Below are positions 52,860 to 61,948 of a stretch of 64,000 nt of DNA, one piece after another. The position numbers and the translations under genes were made by a program. The stretch lies in NCBI RefSeq assembly GCF_001613265.1, contig NZ_BDCA01000013.1:1-64000 (forward strand), given 5' to 3'. Below the pieces are notes generated by a model, which had not been told where the DNA came from, ran no database searches, and saw only the letters and a program-made list of their open reading frames with translations. The stretch comes from Nocardia vermiculata NBRC 100427 (GTDB lineage Bacteria > Actinomycetota > Actinomycetes > Mycobacteriales > Mycobacteriaceae). Every line of letters starts with the position of its first letter. Within the stretch, counting starts at the first letter, position 1.

Positions 52860-53992
52860 TGTACGTCGCCGTGAAAGGTGGGGAGAAGGCGATCGCCAAT
52901 GCCCACCGGTTGCTCGCCGCTCGTGGTCGCGGACCCGCCGACACACCGCGAATCCGGCACGATCAGGTGCGCGACCAGTTGGGGGTGCTGATCGCGCGGG
53001 TCATGACCGAGGGATCGCTGTACGACCCGGATCTGGCCGCGATGGCGGTGTTGCAGGCACAGGGTGACGTACTCGAGGCGATCACCCTGCTGCGTTCCTA
53101 TCGCACGACGCTGCCCCGTTTCGGCACCAGCGAGGCGCTGGACACCAGTGCCCTGCCGGCCGCCGATCGCCGTATTTCGGCCGCGTTCAAGGACATTCCC
53201 GGTGGACAGCGGCTGGGTGCCACCTTCGACTACACCCACCGCCTGCTGTCCGGCAGTGCACCGCAGCCGGTGCCGCCGGACGGCGACGACGCCGCCCCGT
53301 CGGAACCGATGCCGCGCGTCACCGACGTGCTGGGCGCCTCCGCCCTGATCGAACCGGACGGCGATGCGGACGACGGTGATCCCGATCCGGGCGACCTCAC
53401 CCGGGAACCGACCGTCTTCCCGATGACACGTGCCGAACGTCTGCAAGCGCTCTCCCGCGGCGATGAGGGATTCCTGCTCGCACTGGGGTATTCGACCCAG
53501 CGCGGCTACGGCAACACTCATCCCTTCGCGGGCGAGATCAGGGTCGGCGAGGTCGAGGTGGAATTCGATGCGCCGGAGATCGGGCACCCGGTGCCGATCG
53601 GACGGATCGAACTCACCGAATGTCAGATGATCAACCAGTTCGTCGGTGGTGGCGGCCGGGAGCCGCAGTTCACCCGAGGCTACGGTCTGGTCTTCGGCCG
53701 CTCGGAACGCAAGGCGATGTCGATGGCCCTGGTCGACCGCGCATTGCGCGCCGACGAGTTCGCCGAACGGGCCGTCTCCCCGGCGCAGGACGAGGAGTTC
53801 GTGATCAGCCACGCCGACAACGTGCTGGCAACGGGGTTCGTCGAACATCTCAAGCTGCCGCACTATGTCGACTTCCAGGCCGAGCTCATGATGCTGCGCG
53901 GTCTGCGCCACGAATTCGACGATCCGGCCGCGAGTGCCGACCACCTGCCGACGTCCGAACACACCGGCAACGACATGGAGGTTGGGGCATGA
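52859..53992 (+). CDS. phnI: carbon-phosphorus lyase subunit PhnI
   Basis: 377 residues: MYVAVKGGEKAIANAHRLLA, GYSTQRGYGNTHPFAGEIRVG and HVDNVLATG-like ending (HADNVLATGFVEHLKLPHYVD) match PhnI, the nucleosidase that displaces adenine of ATP with phosphonate. TGATG overlap with phnH. Confidence 0.94.
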   Translation: MYVAVKGGEKAIANAHRLLAARGRGPADTPRIRHDQVRDQLGVLIARVMTEGSLYDPDLAAMAVLQAQGDVLEAITLLRSYRTTLPRFGTSEALDTSALPAADRRISAAFKDIPGGQRLGATFDYTHRLLSGSAPQPVPPDGDDAAPSEPMPRVTDVLGASALIEPDGDADDGDPDPGDLTREPTVFPMTRAERLQALSRGDEGFLLALGYSTQRGYGNTHPFAGEIRVGEVEVEFDAPEIGHPVPIGRIELTECQMINQFVGGGGREPQFTRGYGLVFGRSERKAMSMALVDRALRADEFAERAVSPAQDEEFVISHADNVLATGFVEHLKLPHYVDFQAELMMLRGLRHEFDDPAASADHLPTSEHTGNDMEVGA

Positions 53993-54867
53993 GCGCGCCG
54001 GCAATCACCTACAACGTGGGATATCTGGACGAACACACCAAACGCGTGGTGCGCCGGTCCCTGCTGAAGGCCCTCGCGATCCCCGGGTTCCAGGTGCCCT
54101 TCGCCTCCCGGGAGGTGCCGATGCCGCGTGGCTGGGGCACCGGGGGAGTGCAGGTCACGGCCTCGGTCATCGGTTCGGACGACACCCTGAAGGTGATCGA
54201 TCAGGGTGCCGACGACACGACCAACGCCGTGTCGATCCGGCAGTTCTTCGAGAAGGTGGCGGGCGTGCGTACCACGACCCGCACCGACGAGGCGACCGTC
54301 ATCCAGACCCGCCACCGGATTCCGGAAACGCCGCTGACCGCGGGACAGATCATCGTCTATCAGGTTCCGATGCCCGAACCGCTGTTCCGGATCGAGCCGC
54401 GCGAGACCGAAACTCGCCGCCTGCATGCCCTGCAGGAGTACGGCCTGATGTTCGTCCGGCTCTACGAGGACATCGCCCGTTACGGCCGGATCGCGAGGAC
54501 CTACGACTACCCGGTGCTGGTCGACGGCCGCTATGTGACCGCGCCGTCGCCCATTCCCAGCTTCGACAACCCGAAGATGCACCAGAGCCCGGCACTGCAA
54601 CTCTTCGGCGCCGGACGGGAGAAACGCATCTACGCGATTCCGCCGTACACGGATGTGGAAAGCCTCGGATTCGAGGACTACCCCTTCGAACCGCAACACT
54701 TCGACGCACCCTGCGCGCTGTGCGGGTCGCGGGATGTGTACCTCGACGAGGTGATCCTCGACGACCACGGCACCGCTGTGTACGTGTGTTCGGACACCGA
54801 CCACTGTGAACGTGTCACCACCGCGAAAACCGCTGCCATGCAGCAGGAAACGGAGGTAGAGCAATGA
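53989..54867 (+). CDS. phnJ: carbon-phosphorus lyase radical-SAM subunit PhnJ
   Basis: 292 residues. The Fe-S cysteines are Cys242, Cys245, Cys267 and Cys273 (CxxC-x21-C-x5-C), the same spacing as in E. coli PhnJ. The glycine-rich segment after PFASREVPMPRGWG holds the radical glycine region. It cleaves the C-P bond, giving the alkane and 5-phosphoribosyl-1,2-cyclic phosphate. Confidence 0.95.
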   Translation: MSAPAITYNVGYLDEHTKRVVRRSLLKALAIPGFQVPFASREVPMPRGWGTGGVQVTASVIGSDDTLKVIDQGADDTTNAVSIRQFFEKVAGVRTTTRTDEATVIQTRHRIPETPLTAGQIIVYQVPMPEPLFRIEPRETETRRLHALQEYGLMFVRLYEDIARYGRIARTYDYPVLVDGRYVTAPSPIPSFDNPKMHQSPALQLFGAGREKRIYAIPPYTDVESLGFEDYPFEPQHFDAPCALCGSRDVYLDEVILDDHGTAVYVCSDTDHCERVTTAKTAAMQQETEVEQ

Positions 54868-55640
54868 ATGCCGAGATGCCGCTGCTCAGCGTCACCGACG
54901 CCGGCCATCGTTACGGGAACGCATTCGGTTGCCACGGGGTGAGTTTCGACCTGTGGCCGGGGGAAGTGCTCGCCGTGGTCGGTGAGTCGGGGTCGGGAAA
55001 ATCCACCCTGCTGCGCATGCTGGCGCAGCGGCTGTCCACCGACGTGGGCAGTGTGCGTTACCGCTACGGCGACGTCCTGCAGGATCTGTCCGAGCTTTCC
55101 GAACGCGAGATCCGCCGGCTGCGGCGCACCGAATGGGGATTCGTCCACCAGGACGCCGCCGACGGCCTGCGCATGCATGTCAGCGCCGGCGGCAATGTCG
55201 GCGAACCGCTGATGGCCAACGGGTGGCGCCACTACGGGCGGATCCGCACGCGCGCCGCGCAATGGCTCGAGCGGGTGGAGATTCCGGCAGCACGGATGGA
55301 CGAAGCACCGGTGACCTTCTCCGGCGGCATGCGTCAGCGCGTGCAGATCGCCCGCAACCTCGTCTTCGATCCGCGTCTGGTGTTCATGGACGAACCCACC
55401 AGCGGCCTCGACGTGTCGGTCCAGGCGCGGCTGCTCGATCTGATCCGGTCGCTGGTGGCCGACCTGGGATTGGCGGCGGTCGTCGTCACCCACGACCTCG
55501 CTGTTGCACGCCTGATCTCGCACCGCACCCTGGTGATGAAGGACGGCCGGATCATCGAGCACGGGCTCACCGACCGCGTCCTCGACGACCCCCAGAGCCC
55601 GTACACCCAACTACTCGTTTCCTCGATTCTGCAGGGCTGA
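54864..55640 (+). CDS. phnK: C-P lyase ABC-type subunit PhnK
   Basis: 258 residues: Walker A GESGSGKST, signature FSGGMRQRVQ, Walker B LVFMDEPTSGLD. It docks on PhnJ in the core complex. ATGA overlap with phnJ. Confidence 0.93.
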   Translation: MNAEMPLLSVTDAGHRYGNAFGCHGVSFDLWPGEVLAVVGESGSGKSTLLRMLAQRLSTDVGSVRYRYGDVLQDLSELSEREIRRLRRTEWGFVHQDAADGLRMHVSAGGNVGEPLMANGWRHYGRIRTRAAQWLERVEIPAARMDEAPVTFSGGMRQRVQIARNLVFDPRLVFMDEPTSGLDVSVQARLLDLIRSLVADLGLAAVVVTHDLAVARLISHRTLVMKDGRIIEHGLTDRVLDDPQSPYTQLLVSSILQG

Positions 55641-55652
55641 ACGGACCAACAC

Positions 55653-56396
55653 ATGATCGACAGCAATCTCGCACTCTCGATCATCGGAGTGCACAAGACC
55701 TTTACCCTCCATCTGCAAGGCGGCCAGCATCTTCCGGTCGTGCGGGGCGTCGATATCGACGTACCCCGCGGACGGTGCGTCGTGCTCGGCGGCGACTCCG
55801 GCGCCGGCAAGAGCACCATCCTGAAAATGGTCTACGGCAGTTACGCGGCACACGGCCGGATCCTGCTGCCGCACCGGGGCGGCGTGCTGGATCTGGTCAC
55901 CGCCGAACCGCGCCAGATCCTGTCCGCACGCCGTCACACCATGAGTTATGTCAGCCAATTCCTGCGGGCCGTTCCCCGGGTAGCGGCCGTCGACGTCGTC
56001 GCAGAACCGCTGATCGAACGCGGCACCGAGCGGGACCGGGCCCGGGCCGCGGCAGGTGAACTCCTGGAACGGCTCTCGATTCCCACCCGGCTGTGGCAGC
56101 TGCCGCCCGCCACCTTCTCCGGTGGGGAGCAGCAACGAGTCAACATCGCCCGCGGTCTCATCGCCGAACATCCGCTGTTGCTCCTGGACGAGCCGACCGC
56201 CTCTCTCGATGCCCGCAATCGCGCGGTGGTCATCGAATTGATCCGGGAGCGGCTCGCGCGGGGCGTCGGGATGCTCGCGATCTTCCACGACACCGAAGTC
56301 CGCGACCGGTTGGCCGACGAGATCGTCGACGTGCGGCGTTTCGCACCCGAAGCATCCGGTGCCGAACACGGCGCACCGGCGGCGATCGCCTCATGA
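55653..56396 (+). CDS. phnL: C-P lyase ABC-type subunit PhnL
   Basis: 247 residues: Walker A GDSGAGKST, signature FSGGEQQRVN, Walker B LLLLDEPTASLD. Binds PhnK in the C-P lyase complex. Overlaps the next gene by four bases. Confidence 0.93.
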   Translation: MIDSNLALSIIGVHKTFTLHLQGGQHLPVVRGVDIDVPRGRCVVLGGDSGAGKSTILKMVYGSYAAHGRILLPHRGGVLDLVTAEPRQILSARRHTMSYVSQFLRAVPRVAAVDVVAEPLIERGTERDRARAAAGELLERLSIPTRLWQLPPATFSGGEQQRVNIARGLIAEHPLLLLDEPTASLDARNRAVVIELIRERLARGVGMLAIFHDTEVRDRLADEIVDVRRFAPEASGAEHGAPAAIAS

Positions 56397-57067
56397 GGTA
56401 CGCCGTATACGCCGTCCCCGGCATCGGCGACAACAGTGCGAATTCCGCCACCGCACTGCGCGATACCGCAGCATCCTGGTTCGCCCGCGCCGATATGCGG
56501 GATATCACCACCGAGCCGCGCCGCTACGGATTCCACGCGACGCTGAAGGCGCCGTTCCGTCCGGCATCCGGAATCACGCAGGAGACGGTGATCGACGCGG
56601 TGGCGGCGTTCGCCCGCACCCACGATCCGGTCACCCTGCGGGATCTGCGCCCGGCCGCCCTCGGCGAGTTTCGCGCCCTCGTGCCCCACGGGCGGACAGA
56701 CGGCGTCGACGCCCTCGCCGCCGCCACGGTGCGCGAGCTGGACCACTTGCGGGCACCGATGACCGCGGCCGAGCGCACCCGACGCCGCCCGGAACTGTTG
56801 TCCGCGACGCAAGCCGGCCTGCTCGACCGGTGGGGTTACCCCTACGTCATGGCGGAATTCGCGGTTCACCTGACCCTGACGAATGCGCTGCGCGGCACCC
56901 GAATCCCCGAAGTGGATTCCGCGATCGCCGCGCATTTCGCCGCCGTCACCGGTGCCGATGTGGCGATCACCGCACTGACCGTCTGCGCCGAACCGGAACC
57001 GGGAGCCGATTTCCACCCACTGCACGTCCAGCCGTTGCGGTCCACCATCGCGACGCCGACCCTGTGA
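56393..57067 (+). CDS. 2H-phosphoesterase-like phosphonate metabolism protein (DUF1045)
   Basis: 224 residues with two HxTL motifs, His48-Ala-Thr-Leu and His159-Leu-Thr-Leu, the catalytic pair of LigT/2H phosphoesterases. DUF1045 proteins accompany phn operons. As phnP is missing here, it may open the cyclic ribose phosphate made by PhnJ; this is inference. Confidence 0.85.
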   Translation: MRYAVYAVPGIGDNSANSATALRDTAASWFARADMRDITTEPRRYGFHATLKAPFRPASGITQETVIDAVAAFARTHDPVTLRDLRPAALGEFRALVPHGRTDGVDALAAATVRELDHLRAPMTAAERTRRRPELLSATQAGLLDRWGYPYVMAEFAVHLTLTNALRGTRIPEVDSAIAAHFAAVTGADVAITALTVCAEPEPGADFHPLHVQPLRSTIATPTL

Positions 57068-57076
57068 GAAGCATCG

Positions 57077-58261
57077 ATGACCACTGCTGAGAACACATTC
57101 CACAATGCCCGGATCGTGCTCGCCGACGAGATCGTCCACGGCTCGGTCCACGTCCGCGACGGGGTGATCGCCGATATCTCCGCGACGGGCACCACCACAC
57201 CCGGTGGACCGGGTACCGATCTGGACGGCGACTTCCTGATCCCGGGCGCCGTCGAACTGCACACCGACCAGATCGAAACGCACTATCAGCCCCGGCCACA
57301 GCGATATTGGGCGCCGGTACCGGCGGTCGTCGCGCACGACGCCCAGATGGCGGCGTCGGGGGTGACCACCGTCCTCGATGCCATGCGCATCGGCAACGGC
57401 CCCGGGGACACGGCGATCAGCCGGGTCGCCGAGATCCTGGTGGACGCGGTGGGCACCGCCCAGTCGGAGGGAATGCTGCGCGCCGACCATTTCATCCACC
57501 TCCGCTGTGAGGTGTCGACCGCCGACGTCGTGGACGTCTTCGAAACATTGGGCGCACACGACCGGCTCCGGCTGGTGTCGTTGATGGACCACACGCCGGG
57601 CCAGCGGCAGTACGCGGACGTCGAGGCCTACCGCACGTACATGGTCGGCAAGCAGCGCCTCGCGCCCGAGGATTTCGACACCCATGTGGCCGAGCTGCAC
57701 TCCCACTCCGCGCTGTACTCCGACGCCAATCGGATCGAATTGTCCAAGCGGGCAAAGGAAAAGGGCCTGACCCTCGCAGCGCACGACGACGCCACCTCCG
57801 AACACGTCGACGAGTCGTCGGCCCTAGGGGTTCGGATCTCCGAATTCCCGACCACCCGGGAAGCCGCCCGCTGCGCTCGCGACGCGGGCCAGCTCGTGGT
57901 CATGGGTGCGCCGAATATCGTTCGAGGCGGCTCACATTCGGGCAATGTCGCCGCCGCCGACCTGCTGGCGGACGGCGTGCTCGACATCCTGTCCAGCGAT
58001 TACGTTCCCGCCAGCCCCCTGCAGGCCGTGTTCGGCCTCGTCGACCGCGCACAGCTCACCCTGCCCGAAGGCATCGCCCTGGTCGCCTCGAACCCGGCAC
58101 GTGCCGTCGGACTCGACGACCGTGGTGTCATCGCCCCGGGCAAGCGCGCCGATCTGGTCCGGGTCCGGATGCACGCGACCGGCACCAGCGAGGAATCCGG
58201 TGCCGTGCAGCGGATGCCGGTCGTTCGCGGCGTGTGGCGCGAGGGACGGCGCGTCGCATGA
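57077..58261 (+). CDS. phnM: triphosphoribosyl phosphonate diphosphohydrolase PhnM
   Basis: 394 residues, amidohydrolase fold: IPGAVELHTDQIETHYQPRP near 56-75 and HAGNVAA-like segment HSGNVAAADLL. It removes pyrophosphate from the triphosphate intermediate. Ends four bases into phnN. Confidence 0.94.
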   Translation: MTTAENTFHNARIVLADEIVHGSVHVRDGVIADISATGTTTPGGPGTDLDGDFLIPGAVELHTDQIETHYQPRPQRYWAPVPAVVAHDAQMAASGVTTVLDAMRIGNGPGDTAISRVAEILVDAVGTAQSEGMLRADHFIHLRCEVSTADVVDVFETLGAHDRLRLVSLMDHTPGQRQYADVEAYRTYMVGKQRLAPEDFDTHVAELHSHSALYSDANRIELSKRAKEKGLTLAAHDDATSEHVDESSALGVRISEFPTTREAARCARDAGQLVVMGAPNIVRGGSHSGNVAAADLLADGVLDILSSDYVPASPLQAVFGLVDRAQLTLPEGIALVASNPARAVGLDDRGVIAPGKRADLVRVRMHATGTSEESGAVQRMPVVRGVWREGRRVA

Positions 58262-58833
58262 GCGGCACGCTGGTAGCGGTCGTCGGGCCCAGTGGTGCTG
58301 GCAAGGACTCGGTGATCGGGTTCGCCCGCGAACGATTCGCCGCCGACCCCCGCATCGTCTTCCCACAACGGGTCATCACCCGCCCCGCAGGTCCCGACGA
58401 GGACAATCTGTCGGTGACGCCGGCACGGTTCGCCGAACTCGATTCCCTGGGGGAGTTCGCCCTCGCGTGGAATGCGCACGGGCTCCGGTACGGGGTCCTC
58501 GCGGAGGTTGTCGAGCAGGTCGGGTCCGGGAAGGTCGCCGTGGTCAACGTGTCACGAAGCGTACTTCCCCAACTGGCACAACGGTTTACCCGGTCCGACG
58601 TGGTGCGGGTGAGTGCGTCCGAGTCGATCCGCCGCGAGCGGCTGGCCCGGCGCGGCCGCGAACAGCAGCAGGCGGTGGAAGCCAGGGTGGTACGCCCGGA
58701 TCCGGTCCCGGATTTCGATGCGGACCTCGAGATCGTCAACGACGGCCCCCTGGCCACGGCCGGGGACCGCCTGGTCGAGTTCGTCGCGGACCTCGCTCGC
58801 ACATGCGCCGGTAACCTCCGCCCGACAGTGTGA
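58258..58833 (+). CDS. phnN: ribose 1,5-bisphosphate phosphokinase PhnN
   Basis: 191 residues: P-loop GPSGAGKDS, RVITRPAGPDEDN, guanylate-kinase-like. Converts ribose 1,5-bisphosphate to PRPP. Last gene of the operon; the 199 bp after it show no gene. Confidence 0.93.
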   Translation: MSGTLVAVVGPSGAGKDSVIGFARERFAADPRIVFPQRVITRPAGPDEDNLSVTPARFAELDSLGEFALAWNAHGLRYGVLAEVVEQVGSGKVAVVNVSRSVLPQLAQRFTRSDVVRVSASESIRRERLARRGREQQQAVEARVVRPDPVPDFDADLEIVNDGPLATAGDRLVEFVADLARTCAGNLRPTV

Positions 58834-59032
58834 GGCTGACGCCCTCCCGTTCGGGACGAATACCGCCTTGGGGGTGATTCCGGCGTGGGGCGATGTCTCG
58901 GCATCGACGGTGCGAGGTGGTTCCACCGGTGCGTGGCTCGGCGTGGTGGCAGGCATACCGGGGGCCGGCCATTCCGGGTTCGGCGGTCGCCTGGGATCGC
59001 CGGGGCGGAACCGGCCGGCAGGGTAGGCCCGT

Positions 59033-59866
59033 TCAGCAGTTCGATACCAGTGTGGGTAGTTTCGCCGCCGTGGCGGCGTCGGCCGGCATGCAGACGAACA
59101 GTTTGTGCCCGCGCTGGTCCATCGCGGCCAGTTTCACGTAGTCGAAGGTCAGTTCGCCGACCTCGGGGTGATCGAAAACCCGCCGGTTGGAGGTGAATTC
59201 GGCGACCGGCTGGTCCTCCCACCACATCGTGAAGTCGGTGCTGTCGCGGCGCAGCGCGGCGACGAATTCGGCCACTACCGGATCGCCGATGCGGGTGGCG
59301 ATATCGGCGCGGTATTGCGCGAGCAGGTTGCGGGCCTGACCGGACCAGTCGCGCAGCAGTGTGCGCATACGAGGCTCGGTGAAGACCAAGCGTAACAGGT
59401 TGCGTTCCGGCACCGGATATTTCGCGGGATCACCGATCAATCCGGCTTCGGCGCGGTTCCACGCCACCAGGTTCCACTCGGCGTCGAGGAGGTAGGCCGG
59501 GTTCGGGTCCAGCGATTCGATCATGGCATGTAATGCGGGCGTCGGCGGCCCCTGGTGGCCGGACGGGGCGTCGGCGCTCGTCCCGGCGAGGGAGAACAGG
59601 TGCCGGCGTTCGGCCGCGCTCAGCTGCAATTCGCGCGCCAGGCTCTCCAGAACCTGATGGCTCGCCGTGATATCTCGCCCCTGTTCGAGCCAGGTGTACC
59701 AGGTGACGCTCACTCCGGCGAGTTGCGCGATCTCCTCCCGCCGCAATCCGGGCGCCCGGCGTCTGCCTCCCGGTGCGATTCCGACCTGCGCCGGGGTGAG
59801 GCGGTTCCGGCGGGATCGAAGGAAGTCGCCGAGAGCGCGGCGGCGGGACGGTACCAACATCGACAT
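59033..59866 (-). CDS. XRE-family regulator with MmyB-type ligand domain
   Basis: 277 residues: HTH (RREEIAQLAGVSVTWYTWLEQGR, about 43-65) and the MmyB-like C-terminal domain (NPAYLLDAEWNLVAWNRA; FDHPEVGELTFDYVKLA). These bind fatty acids or similar ligands and usually control a divergent gene, here the exporter at 59961. ATG 59866 (AGAAG upstream) or 59860. Confidence 0.88.
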   Translation of the reverse strand: MSMLVPSRRRALGDFLRSRRNRLTPAQVGIAPGGRRRAPGLRREEIAQLAGVSVTWYTWLEQGRDITASHQVLESLARELQLSAAERRHLFSLAGTSADAPSGHQGPPTPALHAMIESLDPNPAYLLDAEWNLVAWNRAEAGLIGDPAKYPVPERNLLRLVFTEPRMRTLLRDWSGQARNLLAQYRADIATRIGDPVVAEFVAALRRDSTDFTMWWEDQPVAEFTSNRRVFDHPEVGELTFDYVKLAAMDQRGHKLFVCMPADAATAAKLPTLVSNC

Positions 59867-59960
59867 CTGCTTCTCGGACAACGTTCGGTGGGTGGTAGTT
59901 GCGATACCAGCATAAACAGTTGCTCCCATGTGCTGGGTCCTGCTCGCAAGACTGCGCATT

Positions 59961-61388
59961 ATGAATCGAACAGAGATCGCCGAGCCGGTATTCGCGCCGG
60001 CCCGGACGCAGCATCCGTGGGCAGCGGTAACCGTACTGCTGGTCGGGGTTTTCATGGCCGTGCTCGATACCTTCATCGTGCTCGTCGCTGCCCCGGCGAT
60101 CCAGCAGGACCTGGCCGCCTCCGATGCCGAAGTGCAGTTGGTGTTCGCCGCGTATCAGCTCGCCTACGCGGCCGCGTTGATCACTTGTGCGCGGCTGGGG
60201 GATCTCGTCGGGCGTAAGACCTTGTTCCTGGCGGGCCTGCTGGTGTTCACAGCGTCGTCGGCGGCCTGTGCACTCGCACCGGCCCCGGTGTCGCTGATCG
60301 TCGCCCGCTTCGTTCAGGGGCTGGGTGCGGCGGCACTGTTCCCGCAGGTGCTGGCGACCATCACTGTCGTCGTGCCGCCGGAAAGTCGGGCGAAGGCGTT
60401 CGGTGCCCTGGGTGCGGTGATCGGCCTGTCTGGAGTCGCCGGCCAACTGATCGGCGGAGTGCTGGTGCAGGCGAACCTTTTCGACAGCTCTTGGCGCTCG
60501 ATCTTCTGGATCAACGTCCCCGTCGGCGTCCTCGCTGTCGCTGCCGCTGTCGCCTTCGTGCCACGCACCCGCGCCGCCGAGGCCCGGGGAGTGGATCCGG
60601 TCGGCGCTGCGATACTCGCGACATCGCTGTGCCTGCTGGTGGTGCCGCTGATCCAGGGCCGGCAGTCGGGGTGGCCGTTGGTGACGTGGATCAGCATGGC
60701 GGCGGGAATAGCAGGGATGGCGGTCTTTGCCCGGTTCGAGCGCGCGATGGTTCGTCGCGGCAGTGATCCGCTCGTCCGCATCAGTTTGTTCGCTGTGCGC
60801 CCCTTCGCTATCGGGATGGCGTTGATTCTGCTCGCCTATTCGGGCATCAATTCGTTCTTCCTCGTGTTGTCGGTGACGACGCAGCAGGGCCTGGGTATGA
60901 CTGCTCTGGGTACCGCGACTGTCTATCTGCCGTTCGGTGCTGCATTCTTCGCCACGAGTATCGTGGCGGGCCGCCTGCGATCCGCGACGGACGCGATATT
61001 GCTCGCCGGCGCGCTGCTGGGCGGCTTCGGATACGCCGGCATCATCGCCGAGGTCGCGATGTTCGGCGACCGGACCAGCGGATGGGCACTGGCCGCGCCG
61101 CTGACCGTCGTCGGCGTCGGTAGTGGCCTGCTGGTCCCGTCGCTGCTGCATGCGGTTCTGTCCCGGGTCGCGGCGGACGACGCCGGAATGGCCTCCGGGG
61201 TGCTGGCGACCGGGCAACAGATCGGGGGAGCGGTCGGTGTGGCGGTCATCGGTGCGGTGTACTACGCGTGCGCGGAAAGTCATTCGCCGGTCACGGCGCT
61301 GGCTTGGGCCAACGGTGTGAATCTTGTGCTGGCGCTGGTGATTGCGATGCTACTGCGGAAGCTCGGGGCTATCGGAGCAGGTGAATGA
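59961..61388 (+). CDS. MFS drug exporter, DHA2 (EmrB/QacA) type
   Basis: 475 residues, about 14 hydrophobic segments, with LGDLVGRKTLFLAG and VLDTFIVLVAAPAIQQDL typical of DHA2 exporters. Divergent from the MmyB regulator. Start ATG 59961 lacks a clear ribosome site. Confidence 0.88.
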   Translation: MNRTEIAEPVFAPARTQHPWAAVTVLLVGVFMAVLDTFIVLVAAPAIQQDLAASDAEVQLVFAAYQLAYAAALITCARLGDLVGRKTLFLAGLLVFTASSAACALAPAPVSLIVARFVQGLGAAALFPQVLATITVVVPPESRAKAFGALGAVIGLSGVAGQLIGGVLVQANLFDSSWRSIFWINVPVGVLAVAAAVAFVPRTRAAEARGVDPVGAAILATSLCLLVVPLIQGRQSGWPLVTWISMAAGIAGMAVFARFERAMVRRGSDPLVRISLFAVRPFAIGMALILLAYSGINSFFLVLSVTTQQGLGMTALGTATVYLPFGAAFFATSIVAGRLRSATDAILLAGALLGGFGYAGIIAEVAMFGDRTSGWALAAPLTVVGVGSGLLVPSLLHAVLSRVAADDAGMASGVLATGQQIGGAVGVAVIGAVYYACAESHSPVTALAWANGVNLVLALVIAMLLRKLGAIGAGE

Positions 61389-61464
61389 TTCCGACGGACG
61401 CATCCCGAGTCGAGGCCTCGGCGAGCGGGGGATCACGAGCGAGCGGTTGCCTGGGATCCGGAAC

Positions 61465-61495
61465 TTGACCTCGAGTGTTGTTCAGGTTGCAGGCT
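61465..61495 (+). promoter_or_regulatory. MerR/SoxR-type promoter with 19-bp spacer
   Basis: TTGACC, 19 bp, CAGGCT, with the imperfect dyad ACCT...AGGT in the spacer; the -10 ends six bases before ATG 61502, so the mRNA would be leaderless. No MerR gene is in the window. Confidence 0.5.
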
Positions 61496-61501
61496 GTGAC
61501 C

Positions 61502-61948
61502 ATGACCGCAACAACATCCGGGCGACCGGTCGTCGCAGACACCACCACCGATCACGCCGCCGACATCGCCGCGATCGAACAGTTGATAGCCGATGTCGAG
61601 GCCGGCTACAACCGCAACGATGCGGCCCTGATGGTCAGCGGATTCACCGCGAACGCGTCAGCGGGCAATGCAGTGGGCACGGTGATCACCGGATACGACT
61701 CGCTACTCGCCGCGGCGACGCGAGGTCTCGAGGGATTCCTGAAGGACGAGTACGTGCGCTATGACACGACCGACATCGGCTTCCTGCGTGCGGATGTCGC
61801 GATCGCCCACAAGGTCGCTCGCGCGACCACCGCGGAGGGGGAACTGATCGACACCGATCCTGCGATGGTCGCCCTCTACGTGCTGGTCAAGGAGAACAAC
61901 CGCTGGTGGGTGGCCGCCCGTCACAACACTCCTGTGCCGAAGACCTGA
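61502..61948 (+). CDS. SgcJ/EcaC-family (SnoaL/DUF4440-like) protein
   Basis: 148 residues, cystatin-like fold: AAIEQLIADVEAGYNRND near the start and RWWVAARHNTPVP at the end. Small-molecule binding or modification; function unknown. Its 3' end overlaps the converging transporter gene by 62 bp. Confidence 0.8.
   Translation: MTATTSGRPVVADTTTDHAADIAAIEQLIADVEAGYNRNDAALMVSGFTANASAGNAVGTVITGYDSLLAAATRGLEGFLKDEYVRYDTTDIGFLRADVAIAHKVARATTAEGELIDTDPAMVALYVLVKENNRWWVAARHNTPVPKT

Noticed and set aside
55946..57805. Long minus-strand open frame over phnL to phnM
   Set aside because: Runs against an intact phn operon with overlapping genes; shadow.
58834..59032. Possible small gene after phnN
   Set aside because: No frame with a ribosome site or conserved look.
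59430..61283. Long minus-strand open frame over the exporter
   Set aside because: Low-complexity Arg/Gln/His translation; the plus frame is a clear MFS protein.
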